This document shows positions 17,116 to 25,939 of a stretch of 64,000 bases of DNA, piece by piece. This stretch comes from Ectopseudomonas chengduensis (GTDB taxonomy: Bacteria > Pseudomonadota > Gammaproteobacteria > Pseudomonadales > Pseudomonadaceae). The position numbers were made by a program, and so were the translations under genes. Below the pieces are notes generated by a model that saw only the letters and a list, made by a program, of their open reading frames with translations, was not told the origin of the DNA and did not search any database. Positions within the stretch are counted from its first letter, which is position 1; every line of letters starts with the position of its first letter. The stretch is taken from the NCBI RefSeq assembly GCF_015712065.1, contig NZ_JACFYZ010000015.1, positions 44,260 to 108,259 of the forward strand. The letters run 5' to 3'.

Positions 17116-17812
17116 TGCGCACGCCTGCCGGCAGAGGCCAGCGCATCTGCGCACCAGGTAGTACATAACCGAGAAGGCCTTCGGCCAGTGGCTGTTTGCC
17201 GCTGTCTCGCGATAGATCGACCTGGGACAGCCTGGCCGGGGCGGGGCCGAGGTTGCGCAGGTAAAGGAAGGCGCCGTTGCTACCGTCAACGACGCGGTAG
17301 CGCAGCTCGGGAGCCAGTGGCTGGCCCTGGCCTGGCGCTTCTCGCGCACCGTCATCCAGATAGGCCCCAGGCCCGACCACGAACAAGGGAACCGAGTAAC
17401 GCATCTGGAATTGCACGCCCAATTGGGACGGCCGCGGTTGTGGCGGTAGCACCTCGTCGACCAGCACACGGTAGGTGCGCAGCGTGCCGGCGCTCGGCGG
17501 CTCCAGGTTGACCAGCCTGACCAGTTGCCGCTTGCCCGGTTGCAGCGTTGCCATCGGCGGGCTGCCCACTACCTGCTTCTGCGGCGTCAGGCGATCTTCG
17601 AATTCCTCCTGCTCCCAGGCTAGTACGCGTACTTGTAAATCCACCGCTTCCTGCCCGCGATTTTCCAGCCACAGCGCGGCTGATTTCTGGCGATCGGCTT
17701 CGATCAGTGGGTTGATCGGCCAGATCAGAATGGAGCTGGCGGCCTGTGTGGCCAGACTCGCCAGCGCTGTGGTCAGCGTCAGGCAGCAGGCGAAGAGGGT
17801 GCGTGTCCTCAT
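17054..17812 (-). CDS. CsuC-like periplasmic fimbrial chaperone (PapD-like)
   Basis: A 252-residue protein with signal peptide (cleavage near TQA, about residue 24) and the two-immunoglobulin-domain chaperone fold: ILIWPINPLIEADRQKSAALWLENRG for strand A1-B, LAWEQEE, and the G1 strand with LEPPSAGTLRTYRVLVDEV and QFQMRYSVPLFVVGPG. It binds subunits in the periplasm and hands them to the usher. It starts four bases after the upstream subunit stop and overlaps the usher start, so expression is coupled. Confidence 0.85.
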   Translation of the reverse strand: MRTRTLFACCLTLTTALASLATQAASSILIWPINPLIEADRQKSAALWLENRGQEAVDLQVRVLAWEQEEFEDRLTPQKQVVGSPPMATLQPGKRQLVRLVNLEPPSAGTLRTYRVLVDEVLPPQPRPSQLGVQFQMRYSVPLFVVGPGAYLDDGAREAPGQGQPLAPELRYRVVDGSNGAFLYLRNLGPAPARLSQVDLSRDSGKQPLAEGLLGYVLPGAQMRWPLPAGVRSGQVQARINESRQKQPLAAE

Positions 17813-17815
17813 GGC

Positions 17816-18388
17816 TCAATAACTCACGGTCACGGTGATGGTGTCGGTGTAGATGCCGGCCGAAGGTAGCGGGCTGACACTGAACAGGCGGGCGTAGACC
17901 GTGTAGGTCTGGGTGGCGCCGCCCACGGGAAAATTGACGCTCATGCGCGTGCCACCGTTGCTGCCATCGCCCCAGATGATGCTGCGCGCAGCGTCCTGGT
18001 ACAGCTGGTAGCGCAGGCGTTCCGCGCCACGTGCCAGGTAGCGCCCGCCGCCCACGTTGCCGGTATTGAGCCCGGCATTGAGCGATAGCGTGACGGCCGT
18101 ACCGGGTGAGCACTGCAGCACGATGGAGCCGTTGTCCGGTGTGCTGGCTGCATCCAGGTTGCTGGGCAGGGTGCTGATCTGGCCGAATGAGATGCTGCCG
18201 AACGAGGTGGCGTCGCTGCCCCCGGCACCGAGCAGGCAACCCGGTACGATTTCCGCGCGCAACTGGAAACTCTGGCTGACGATCTGGTCGTTGATGCCCG
18301 TGTCGCCACGAGCAGGCAAGGCGTGCATGACCAGTACGGTCAGGCAGAGAAGGTGAGTGACCGCGAGTGAATGGGCCCGGCACGGCAT
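17816..18388 (-). CDS. Spore coat U domain subunit (CsuB-like)
   Basis: A 190-residue secreted subunit. The signal peptide ends near PARG (about residue 28); the SCPU domain starts FQLRAEIVPGCLL and ends IYTDTITVTVSY. An N-terminal extension DTGINDQIVSQS precedes the domain. ATG 18388 overlaps the stop of the preceding gene by one base. It is an intermediate or adaptor subunit by position between the CsuA-like gene and the chaperone. Confidence 0.8.
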   Translation of the reverse strand: MPCRAHSLAVTHLLCLTVLVMHALPARGDTGINDQIVSQSFQLRAEIVPGCLLGAGGSDATSFGSISFGQISTLPSNLDAASTPDNGSIVLQCSPGTAVTLSLNAGLNTGNVGGGRYLARGAERLRYQLYQDAARSIIWGDGSNGGTRMSVNFPVGGATQTYTVYARLFSVSPLPSAGIYTDTITVTVSY

Positions 18389-18888
18389 CACCAACTCACC
18401 GTGACGGTCAGGGTATCGCTGTAGCTTCCCGGGGGCGGAACATTTTGTGCTGGCACCCGGGCGTAGATCGCAAGCCACTGATCCTGGCCATTGCCAACGG
18501 CGCTGACCCCCGTGCTGTTGTCCCAGACGGTGGTGTAGTCCGCGCCGGTATACAGGTTGTAGCTGAGTACGGCGGAGCCGGGACCGACCATCTGCCGATT
18601 GCTGGTGGTGCCGCTGTGGCCGGCATTGATCAGCACGCGATAGGGGATATTCTGCTGGCAATTGACGCGCAGGGCGCCTGCGTCCGGTTGACCGACCTGG
18701 GTTATCAGGTTGTCGAGTCTGAGGTGGGTGCCGAAATCCAGGGTCCCGAAGCTGACGCCCGAACCACTGCTGCTACCTGCCTGACAGGCCGGTAACACCT
18801 CGACATTCAGGCCGATGGTGGCGGTCTTGTCGACCGCCGGCAGGACTGCCGGGGCCATCAAAAGCAGGGAGGCGATCAGGCAGCGCAT
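18388..18888 (-). CDS. Spore coat U domain subunit (CsuA-like)
   Basis: A 166-residue secreted SCPU-domain protein: short signal peptide (cleavage after LPA, about residue 18), LNVEVLPACQAG near the N-terminus, LSYNLYTGADYTTVW in the middle and YSDTLTVTVSW at the end. The two domain cysteines are present. It is the second gene of the pilus operon, 52 bases after the major subunit. Confidence 0.8.
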   Translation of the reverse strand: MRCLIASLLLMAPAVLPAVDKTATIGLNVEVLPACQAGSSSGSGVSFGTLDFGTHLRLDNLITQVGQPDAGALRVNCQQNIPYRVLINAGHSGTTSNRQMVGPGSAVLSYNLYTGADYTTVWDNSTGVSAVGNGQDQWLAIYARVPAQNVPPPGSYSDTLTVTVSW

Positions 18889-18940
18889 GGCGATTCTTCC
18901 CGGAAAGGTTCGAGATCCTCTTGCTTTGACTGTGTGGTAC

Positions 18941-19474
18941 TTACCAGGCGATGGTGACTTGCACGGTGTCCGTGTAGGTCCCTGGGCTTGGGGTGTCCTG
19001 CGAGGGCACGCGGCCGTAGACGATCACTTCTTCGTTGGCACCGGTGCCAGTGCCGGAAAGCACCGTGCCTGTGGCGCCACCGTCGCCCCAGGGTTCGGTA
19101 CGGCCGCTGTCCTGATAGAGGTTGTACGCGACGTACTCACCGGCATTGATCATGCGCCTTTGGCTGCCGGAAGCGTTCTGCCCGGCGCTCAGTGCAACGC
19201 TGTAGTCGGTTCCCAAGCTGCATTGCAAGCCAAACGAGCTGCCCCCGGCGCTGCCGAAGGAGCGGCCATCGATCAGGTTGGCGAGGTCGTTGTAGTCACC
19301 GAAGGACAGTGAGCCGAAGGTGTTGCTGGAGCCGCTGGCCGTACCGTTGGTTACCGTGCAACCGGTGCCGATGGTGATCTGAACGTTGAGTTGACCTTGC
19401 AGCTCGCCGGCCGAGTACGCCGGTGCAGCGAAGAGCGAAAGTGCCAGGGTGGCGGTTCTCGTGATGGGCTTCAT
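18941..19474 (-). CDS. Spore coat U domain major pilin (CsuA/B-like)
   Basis: A 177-residue secreted protein, first of the six-gene operon and therefore likely the major rod subunit. Signal peptide cleavage after YSA (about residue 22). The mature N-terminus GELQGQLNVQITIGTGCTV carries the donor-strand-type hydrophobic alternation; GQNASGSQRRMINAGEYVAYNLYQD and YTDTVQVTIAW complete the domain. Archaic chaperone-usher pili of this type mediate attachment to abiotic surfaces. An upstream leader of about 200 bases is AT-rich; no clear promoter could be assigned. Confidence 0.82.
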   Translation of the reverse strand: MKPITRTATLALSLFAAPAYSAGELQGQLNVQITIGTGCTVTNGTASGSSNTFGSLSFGDYNDLANLIDGRSFGSAGGSSFGLQCSLGTDYSVALSAGQNASGSQRRMINAGEYVAYNLYQDSGRTEPWGDGGATGTVLSGTGTGANEEVIVYGRVPSQDTPSPGTYTDTVQVTIAW

Positions 19475-19685
19475 CGGTCGAGTCCCTTCGAAATGGAGTT
19501 GTTTGGACCATAGTCCAGACCTCCTTCATGCTCAAAAAATACGCATTCTCGGTTTGCAGGTCAGATGGCACATATAACTGATTGATTGGTCAACAAAAAT
19601 TCTGCTCGCGTAAGAGATGGCGACATATCTCATTAGCCAATCACCTACATGTTTTTCAGACGAAGATTGCAAGATGATTTCGGGA

Positions 19686-20507
19686 TCAGAGCCTACTGAC
19701 CCCCGCAATCACCGGCGTGCCGCTCATTGGATCGCGCAGCAGCGTGCAGCGTACGCCGTACAGGCGCTCGACCAGCGCCGAGGTGACGATCTCGTCGGGG
19801 CGGCCGCTGGCGACGATCCGGCCCTGATGCATGGCGATTAGGTGGTCGGCGTAGCGGCAGGCGCTGGAGAGATCGTGCACCACCATGACGATGGTCTTGC
19901 CGGCGGCGGCCAGTTGGCGGATCAGTTCGAACACTTCGATCTGATGGCCCAGGTCCAGTGCCGAGGTGGGTTCGTCGAGCAGCAGCAGAGGCGTGGCCTG
20001 GGCGATGGCCATGGCGATCCAGGCGCGCTGGCGCTGGCCGCCGGACATCGACTCCAGCGGTCGATCGGCCAGTTCGACCAGATCGGCGGCTACCAATGCC
20101 GCGTCGACGATGGCCTGGTCTTCCTCGCTCCATTGGCGCAGCAGGCTCTGGTGCGGTTGGCGGCCGAAGCGGATCAGTTCGCTGACCGTCAGGCCATCGG
20201 GAGCTGAGGCGTCCTGGGGCAGCAGGGCGAGCCGGCGCGCTACTTCACGCGACGGCAGGCTGCCAATGGCCTTGCCGTCGAGCAGTACGCTGCCGGAGAT
20301 GGGCCTGTGCAGGCGAGCAAGACCGGCCAGCAGGGTGGATTTGCCGCAGCCGTTGGGGCCGACGATGGCGCTGACCTGACCACTGGGAATCAGCAGGTCG
20401 AGGTCTTCGATGATGCGGGTCTGGGCGTAGCCCATGCTCAGGTTGCGGGCTTCGAGGCGCACGTCGGACTGGCGCGCGTCGCCGAGCAGTGAGGAAAGCA
20501 GGGTCAT
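19686..20507 (-). CDS. FecE-type iron-siderophore ABC transporter ATP-binding protein
   Basis: A 273-residue ATPase with Walker A GPNGCGKST, signature MSGGQRQR and Walker B LLLLDEPTSALDLGHQ, typical of the FecE/FepC/FhuC branch. ATG 20507 overlaps the permease stop (ATGA). It drives uptake of a ferric siderophore or haem-like ligand through the two permeases encoded upstream. It is the last gene of the operon. Confidence 0.9.
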   Translation of the reverse strand: MTLLSSLLGDARQSDVRLEARNLSMGYAQTRIIEDLDLLIPSGQVSAIVGPNGCGKSTLLAGLARLHRPISGSVLLDGKAIGSLPSREVARRLALLPQDASAPDGLTVSELIRFGRQPHQSLLRQWSEEDQAIVDAALVAADLVELADRPLESMSGGQRQRAWIAMAIAQATPLLLLDEPTSALDLGHQIEVFELIRQLAAAGKTIVMVVHDLSSACRYADHLIAMHQGRIVASGRPDEIVTSALVERLYGVRCTLLRDPMSGTPVIAGVSRL

Positions 20508-21568
20508 GTCGAACTCCGTGGGGCCTGACGCAGCAGAATCCACAGCAGGTAGGGGCCGCCGACCACGGCGGCGATGATGCCAACCGGGATTTCGATGGGC
20601 GCCAGCAGGGTACGGCCGAGCCAGTCGGCGAGAATCATCATCAGCGCGCCGGACAGCGCTGCATTGAGCAGCGGCACGCCGTGTCGGTTGCCCAGGTGAC
20701 GGGCCATTTCCGGCGCCGCCAGGGCGATCAGGCCGACCGGGCCGACCACGGCAACGGCCAACGCCGTGAGCCAGACGCACAGCGCCAGGGTGAGCAGGCG
20801 CATGCGTTGCAGACGTACACCAAGGCCGATGGCGACGTTGTCGGAAAAGCGCATCAGGCTCAGGGCATTGACCAGCAACTTGGCCAGCGGCAGGCCCACG
20901 GCCAGGCCGATGCCGAGCAGCAGCACCGAGTCGGCCGGGCGTGCATTAAGGCTGCCGACCGTCCAGGGGTAGGCGGCGTTGGCGGCGTCCATGTCGCTGC
21001 GTGCCAGCATCAGGTTGGTCAGCGCCCCGAACAACGCGCCGATGGCAATGCCAACGACGATGAAGCGATAGCCACGTGCGCCACCGCCAGCGGCCAGGGC
21101 AAAGGTCAATACCGCTGCGGTGGCGGCGCCGCTCAGCGCCAGGGCCGACGGCGCCAGGCTGGTGGGCACGGCGACGATGGAGGCGACGGCGAAGGCGGTG
21201 GCGCCGTTGTCGATACCGATCACCCCAGGCGTGGCCAGGCGATTGCGCGCCAGGGTCTGCAGCAGGCAGCCGGAAGCGCCAAGGGCGGCGCCGCTGAGCA
21301 GGCCGGCGATCAACCGCGGCATGCGCAGCTCCTGAATCAGGAACACCTGCAACGCCTCGCCCTGACCGAAGGCGGCCTGCAGGGCTTTCCAGGGCGTCAG
21401 GGTGTCGTCGCCTGCCGCCAGTATCCAGGTGGCGACAGCGACCAGCAGCAGGCTGAGGAGCAATGCGACGACCATGCTGCGCCGGTGCAGCAGCAGGCTG
21501 CAGTCACCCAGACGCAATAGGTGATGGCCGGCCGGGGCGAGTAGGGGGCGTGAGGAAGAAATGTTCAT
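20504..21568 (-). CDS. FecD-type iron-siderophore ABC transporter permease
   Basis: A 354-residue FecCD-family permease. After a 30-residue cytoplasmic start (MNISSSRPLLAPAGHHLLRL) come about nine to ten helices, with the family blocks LRMPRLIAGLLSGAALGASGCLLQ, NRLATPGVIGIDNGA, and VGPVGLIALAAPEMARHL. ATG 21568 follows the upstream permease stop by one base. It forms a heterodimer with the next permease. Confidence 0.88.
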   Translation of the reverse strand: MNISSSRPLLAPAGHHLLRLGDCSLLLHRRSMVVALLLSLLLVAVATWILAAGDDTLTPWKALQAAFGQGEALQVFLIQELRMPRLIAGLLSGAALGASGCLLQTLARNRLATPGVIGIDNGATAFAVASIVAVPTSLAPSALALSGAATAAVLTFALAAGGGARGYRFIVVGIAIGALFGALTNLMLARSDMDAANAAYPWTVGSLNARPADSVLLLGIGLAVGLPLAKLLVNALSLMRFSDNVAIGLGVRLQRMRLLTLALCVWLTALAVAVVGPVGLIALAAPEMARHLGNRHGVPLLNAALSGALMMILADWLGRTLLAPIEIPVGIIAAVVGGPYLLWILLRQAPRSST

Positions 21569-21569
21569 G

Positions 21570-22571
21570 TCACAGGGTCGGCAGGCGCTGGTTGCGCACC
21601 ACGGCAATCAGGATCGGCGCGCCGACGAAGGCGGTTACCACGCCCACCGGCAGTTCGTAGGGGCGTACCAGCAGGCGCGAGATGACGTCGGCCAGTAGCA
21701 GGACGCAGGGGCCGAGCAGCATGCTCAGGCCCAGGGTGCGGCGGATATCGGAGCCCACCAGGCGGCGAGCGATATAGGGCACGATCAGGCCGATAAAGGC
21801 GATGGGGCCGGCGGCAGCCGTAGCGGTGCCGACCAGTATCGCCACGGCCAGCAGGGTGCCCAGGCGCGTCAGTTGCGGATGATGACCAAGGCCGCTGGCG
21901 ACGCGTTCGCCCAGCGCCAGGGCGGCCAGCGGACGCACCACCAGCAGCGCCACCAATAGTCCGCCGATCAGTCCGGGCAGGCTCCAGTCGAGCGTGTCCA
22001 GCGGGCGGCCCGCCAGGGCGCCGATGACCCAGAAGCGCATTTCATCGGCGGTGCGCTGATCCCATAACAGCAGCAGGCTGCTGAACGCGCCGAGCATGCC
22101 GGAGAAAGCAGCGCCGGCCAGCACCAGTCGCACAGGGTCATCACCGACGCCGCGCATGCGCGTGACCAGCAGCACCAGCACGCAACCCACCAGCGCACCC
22201 AGCATGGCGACGCCCATGTGCAGGCTGGCAGCCGAGGCGCCCAGGTTGATCGCCAGCACCACGGCGAACGAGGCGCCGGCGCTGACCCCGAGCAGTCCGG
22301 GTTCAGCCAGCGGATTGCGCGTCACCGCTTGCAGCAGCACACCGGCCGCGCCTAGGGCGAGGCCGACCAACAGGGCCAGTTCGGTACGCACCCAGCGCAA
22401 TTCGAAGACAATGAAGCGGGCATCGTCATCGCTGCCGCCGAGCAGGGCTTGCAGGCTGGGCAGGAGGCCGATGTCACCCGCGCCCAACAGCAGGCTGGCG
22501 ACGCACAAAAGCATCAGGCACAGCGCTGCGCCGGCCAATGCCTTGGGAACGGAAAGGCGTGACGCGAGCAT
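21570..22571 (-). CDS. FecC-type iron-siderophore ABC transporter permease
   Basis: A 333-residue FecCD-family permease with LRWVRTELALLVGLALGAAGVLLQ, NPLAEPGLLGVSAGAS and AGPIAFIGLIVPYIARRLVG. Its start overlaps the stop of the binding-protein gene by one base (TGATG). The four genes form a complete binding-protein-dependent iron importer. Confidence 0.88.
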   Translation of the reverse strand: MLASRLSVPKALAGAALCLMLLCVASLLLGAGDIGLLPSLQALLGGSDDDARFIVFELRWVRTELALLVGLALGAAGVLLQAVTRNPLAEPGLLGVSAGASFAVVLAINLGASAASLHMGVAMLGALVGCVLVLLVTRMRGVGDDPVRLVLAGAAFSGMLGAFSSLLLLWDQRTADEMRFWVIGALAGRPLDTLDWSLPGLIGGLLVALLVVRPLAALALGERVASGLGHHPQLTRLGTLLAVAILVGTATAAAGPIAFIGLIVPYIARRLVGSDIRRTLGLSMLLGPCVLLLADVISRLLVRPYELPVGVVTAFVGAPILIAVVRNQRLPTL

Positions 22572-23485
22572 CAGTCGAGCAGGGCCTTCTCCACGTCATC
22601 GAGTACCTGCTGAGCCGCCAGGTAGCCGGAGCTGCTGCTCCAGATCTGGCCGTCGACGGTTACCACATGACCGTCGGCGACGGCTGGCAGGCGGGTGAAG
22701 GCAGGCTGCTTGCGCGCGTCTTCCAGGGCCTTGCGACCATCTGGATTGAGCGTGGCGAGGAAGATCCAGTCGGCATTGATGCGTGACAGGTTCTCCAGGC
22801 TCAGTACGTCGCTGTGTGGTTTCTGCGCCTGGGCTGCGGCCAGTTCGTTGGCACGCAGGCCGAGGTCTTTCAGCAGTTGGCCAACGAACAGGTGGCTGGA
22901 CATGATCACCGGCCCCTGCGGGTTCCAGCGCACCACGCTGACGGCTTGGCCCTGCAGCAGACGCTGGCGCAGTTCGGCGCTGCGTTTCTCGATCTCGGCG
23001 AGGCGCTGCTGGCCTTCTTCCTGTTTGCCGAGGGCCTGGGCGTAGGTCATGTAGGTTTCGCGCCAGTCCTGGAAGGAATTGCCGGCGGGTAGCACGGTGG
23101 GCGCCATCAGGCTCAGTTTGGCGTATAGGTCGCGTGACAGATCGCTGGAGGCCAGTACCAGGTCCGGCTGCAGGCGCAGGATGGCTTCCAGGTTGGGTTC
23201 ACGCACGCTGCCCACCAGGGTGATCTTGCCTGCCGTGGTCTTGAGATAGTCCGGCACGTCGTCGCCGCCGCGACTGGCCAGGGTACCGACCGGTTGCACG
23301 CCGAGCGACAGCGCCGCATCCAGGGCGCTGTCGCCCAGTGCCACCACGCGCTGCACAGTGCCGCTGATTGTCACTGGACCGTAGGCGCTGTCCAGCGTGC
23401 GTTCGCTGGCATGCAGGGGCAGGGCGAGCAGCAGCGACGTGGTAATCGCCGCCGCTGTGCGTTGCAGGTGAGAGCGGATAGACAT
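22571..23485 (-). CDS. Periplasmic iron-siderophore-binding protein (FecB/FatB type)
   Basis: A 304-residue exported protein: signal peptide ending LHA (about residue 26), then the two-lobe cluster-8 binding fold with VQRVVALGDSALDAALSLGVQPVG, EPNLEAILRLQPDLVLAS, and YLAAQQVLDDVEKALLD. I use ATG 23485, which has GGAG eight bases before it. No TonB-dependent receptor gene is adjacent, so the outer-membrane partner must lie elsewhere. The upstream 150 bases are AT-rich, but I could not fit a convincing Fur box. Confidence 0.85.
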   Translation of the reverse strand: MSIRSHLQRTAAAITTSLLLALPLHASERTLDSAYGPVTISGTVQRVVALGDSALDAALSLGVQPVGTLASRGGDDVPDYLKTTAGKITLVGSVREPNLEAILRLQPDLVLASSDLSRDLYAKLSLMAPTVLPAGNSFQDWRETYMTYAQALGKQEEGQQRLAEIEKRSAELRQRLLQGQAVSVVRWNPQGPVIMSSHLFVGQLLKDLGLRANELAAAQAQKPHSDVLSLENLSRINADWIFLATLNPDGRKALEDARKQPAFTRLPAVADGHVVTVDGQIWSSSSGYLAAQQVLDDVEKALLD

Positions 23486-23668
23486 GCTGGACTCCGGGGC
23501 GAAACGAGCAGCAGCAAGCGCTGCTCCAGACAGGATCGAAAGCAAGCTATCTTTTACTAGGTGAGTTAATGAAAATCCATCGCATTTACGAAGTGTTTAC
23601 AGGCTGTAGGCGCTGAATGAGCCGGCGGTGCCCGAGCCTTGTCATGAGGCTCGGGCCTGCTGCCGTGC

Positions 23669-24370
23669 TCAGTGCTTCAGCTTGGTGAGCCAGGCGCCTA
23701 GCATGATGGTGCCCGCTTGCTCGAGGGCGCTGGCATGACGCTTGGCGTCGTGACGCAGGGTGACGGGATCGATGCCCGAGCTGGCCAGTTCGCTGGCATG
23801 GCCCAGCAGCCAATGCTCGAAGCGGTCGCCGCGCACTTCCGGGTGAAATTGCAGACCCAGCACGTTCTGCCCGCGAGCGAAGGCCTGCTGGCGGCATAGC
23901 GGGGTCGAGGCGAGCAGGGTGCAGCCTTCCGGCAGGTCGAAGGTGTCGCCATGCCAATGCAGCACGGCGATATCGCGCAGGGCGGCAAGTGGCTGATAGT
24001 CGGAGGCTGCCAGCTCCAGGGGCGACCAGCCGATTTCCTTGGCTGGCCCTGGATAGACGCTGGAGCCCAGTGCTGCTGCCATCAGCTGCGCACCGAGGCA
24101 GATGCCCAGCGTCGGCTTATCGGCTGCCAGGCGTACGCGCAGCAGTTCCAGTTCAGCGCAGAGGAGCGGGTAGCGGTCGTGGTCATAGACGCCGATAGGG
24201 CCGCCAAGCACCACCAGCAGGTCGGCTGCGAGCGGGTCGAGTTGGCTGAGGTCACGTTCCGCAGCGTCGATGTACTCGATCTGGTAGCTGGCAGCGCGCA
24301 GCGGTGCCTCGAAGCTACCGAGATCCTCGAAACCGACGTGGCGGATGGCTTGCAGGGTGCGTTGGGTCAT
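23669..24370 (-). CDS. Class I glutamine amidotransferase-like protein
   Basis: The 233-residue protein is a stand-alone GATase1 domain with nucleophile Cys91 in GICLGAQ, and His176/Glu178 in QFHPEV. The order LGGPIGVYDHDRYP near residue 56 is typical of GuaA-like stand-alone amidotransferases (YfeJ/GatD-like hydrolases). The C-terminal 40 residues form a helical tail. ATG 24370 is used; TTG 24376 is an alternative. It lies 12 bases after the homoserine-dehydrogenase-like gene and belongs to the same operon. The ammonia acceptor is unknown. Confidence 0.8.
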   Translation of the reverse strand: MTQRTLQAIRHVGFEDLGSFEAPLRAASYQIEYIDAAERDLSQLDPLAADLLVVLGGPIGVYDHDRYPLLCAELELLRVRLAADKPTLGICLGAQLMAAALGSSVYPGPAKEIGWSPLELAASDYQPLAALRDIAVLHWHGDTFDLPEGCTLLASTPLCRQQAFARGQNVLGLQFHPEVRGDRFEHWLLGHASELASSGIDPVTLRHDAKRHASALEQAGTIMLGAWLTKLKH

Positions 24371-24382
24371 GCGCAATGTCCG

Positions 24383-25396
24383 TCAATAAAGCAGGGGGGA
24401 GCGCCCCCTGGCCTGGAGAATATGTTCGAAGTCCTTTAGCGCGGCGGCAGCGGTGGCGAGGGGTTCAGCGCCGCCGCCGATGGCGATCGTCTCGCCCATG
24501 GCGTCGCTGCTGATGCGGATCGCCTTGTTTTTCCCGTTCACCTGAGCGAAGGGATCGGACAGCGGATAGGTCTTGATCCCGACGCTGGCGCGGATCGCGC
24601 CGTCCCTGTAGCTGAGGTTGCCGACCAGACGGGGAACCAGGCCCTGTGCTTGCCAGGCTTCGATACGCTGCGCGGTGATCGAATGGATGCCATCGACCTC
24701 GACGTCAGCCATTGTCAGCTCGGCGCCAAGGCCGAAGTTGGCCAGCAGCAGGAGTTTGCAGGCGGTGTCCCAGCCTTCGGTGTCGGTGCGCGTATCCGCC
24801 TCGGCGAAGCCACCGGCCTGTGCCTCACGTAGCGCCGCATCGAAGCCAAGCCCCTGGGTGCGCATGGCGTCGAGCAGGTAGTTGGTGGTGGCGTTGAGAA
24901 TGCCCTCGACGCTGAGCACCTTGCAGCCGGCCAGGCTGTGCTCGAGCAGGTCGAGCGTGGGCAGGGCGGCTGCGGCCGCACCGCTGAGCTTCAGCTGCGC
25001 TCCAGAGGCGCGCGCCAGTTCGCGCAGGCGCGGCCCGCTGTGCACCAGCGCGCCCTTGGAGATGACGATGCAGTCGCGCCCGGCGGACAGTGCCGCACAG
25101 AGGTAGTCCAGGCCTGGCCCGCCGCTGCGAAAATCGCTGGGGCCGGCCTCGATCAGCACCTCGGCACCGCTCGCTGCGACGAAGTCCGGGCCGGACAGCC
25201 CGGGCAGCAGGTCGTCCAGCTGGTTGGCCTGCAGGCCATTGGCATCGGCCAGGCCGGCGCGTGAGCCACATACGGCAACCAGTCGCACATCCACGCCATA
25301 GACCTGGCGATAGCGGTCGCGACGTTGCAGCAGCAGGTTGGCCGTGGTGCGGCCAACACCGCCGAAACCGGCAATTGCAACCTTGAGCGTTTGCAT
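24383..25396 (-). CDS. Homoserine-dehydrogenase-family NAD(P)-dependent oxidoreductase
   Basis: A 337-residue protein with an N-terminal Rossmann fold (VAIAGFGGVGRTTANLLLQRR), the catalytic-domain lysine in VISKGALVH (about 114), and NATTNYLLDAM, all homoserine-dehydrogenase landmarks. It lacks the ACT domain of biosynthetic Hom and is about 100 residues shorter. It is placed between a VOC protein and an amidotransferase under a divergent LysR gene. This suggests a catabolic or specialised role, not threonine synthesis. Confidence 0.82.
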   Translation of the reverse strand: MQTLKVAIAGFGGVGRTTANLLLQRRDRYRQVYGVDVRLVAVCGSRAGLADANGLQANQLDDLLPGLSGPDFVAASGAEVLIEAGPSDFRSGGPGLDYLCAALSAGRDCIVISKGALVHSGPRLRELARASGAQLKLSGAAAAALPTLDLLEHSLAGCKVLSVEGILNATTNYLLDAMRTQGLGFDAALREAQAGGFAEADTRTDTEGWDTACKLLLLANFGLGAELTMADVEVDGIHSITAQRIEAWQAQGLVPRLVGNLSYRDGAIRASVGIKTYPLSDPFAQVNGKNKAIRISSDAMGETIAIGGGAEPLATAAAALKDFEHILQARGRSPLLY

Positions 25397-25414
25397 GGGG
25401 TGTTCCTTTCGCTG

Positions 25415-25837
25415 TCAGCGGGCGAACAGGTTGTTGATGTCGGCGAACGCCTTCATTTCGACGGCGTTGCCGCTCGGGTCCTTGAAGAACATCGTCGCCT
25501 GCTCGCCTGGCTCGCCCTTGAAGCGGATATAGGGCTTGATGATGAACTCGACACCGGCGGCGGTGAGTTTATCGGCAGCGACCTGCCAGTCGTGCATCGG
25601 CAGGACGACGCCGAAGTGGCGCACCGGCACGCCGTGGCCATCGACCGCGTTGGCCGGTACTGCGCCTGCTTCGTCAGGCGCCAGGTGGGCGACGATCTGG
25701 TGGCCGTAGAAATTGAAGTCGATCCACTCTGACGAGCTGCGACCTTCGCTGCAACCGAGCAGGTTGCCGTAGAAGTCGCGAGCGGCGGTCAGGTCGTCAA
25801 CCGGAAAGGCCAGGTGGAACGGGCATAGTGCGGTCAT
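25415..25837 (-). CDS. VOC-family (glyoxalase/dioxygenase fold) protein
   Basis: A 140-residue single VOC domain: FHLAFPVDDLTAARDFYGNLLGC at the start, a metal-ligand-type His in that block, HFGVVLPMHDW in the middle, and FFKDPSGNAVEMKAF at the end with a Glu at the expected metal position. ATG 25837 has GAGGGA eight bases upstream; longer starts are possible but unsupported. It is the first gene of the three-gene cluster and starts 102 bases from the divergent LysR gene. Substrate unknown. Confidence 0.8.
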   Translation of the reverse strand: MTALCPFHLAFPVDDLTAARDFYGNLLGCSEGRSSSEWIDFNFYGHQIVAHLAPDEAGAVPANAVDGHGVPVRHFGVVLPMHDWQVAADKLTAAGVEFIIKPYIRFKGEPGEQATMFFKDPSGNAVEMKAFADINNLFAR

Positions 25838-25939
25838 CGGGGTTCCCTCGTTGGTGAGTGGAATCATCCTATTCGGCGACAAGCCTCTTAAAAAACTATA
25901 TGTTCTGATCATGAGCAAAACAGAATCTTATCAATCGAC

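Noticed and set aside
19475..19620. TTGACC ... TATATG as promoter of the pilus operon (minus strand)
   Set aside because: The spacing between hexamers is only about 11 bases, too short for sigma-70.
23486..23590. Possible Fur box upstream of the iron-binding protein gene
   Set aside because: AT-rich, but no stretch matches the 19-base Fur pattern well enough on either strand by eye.
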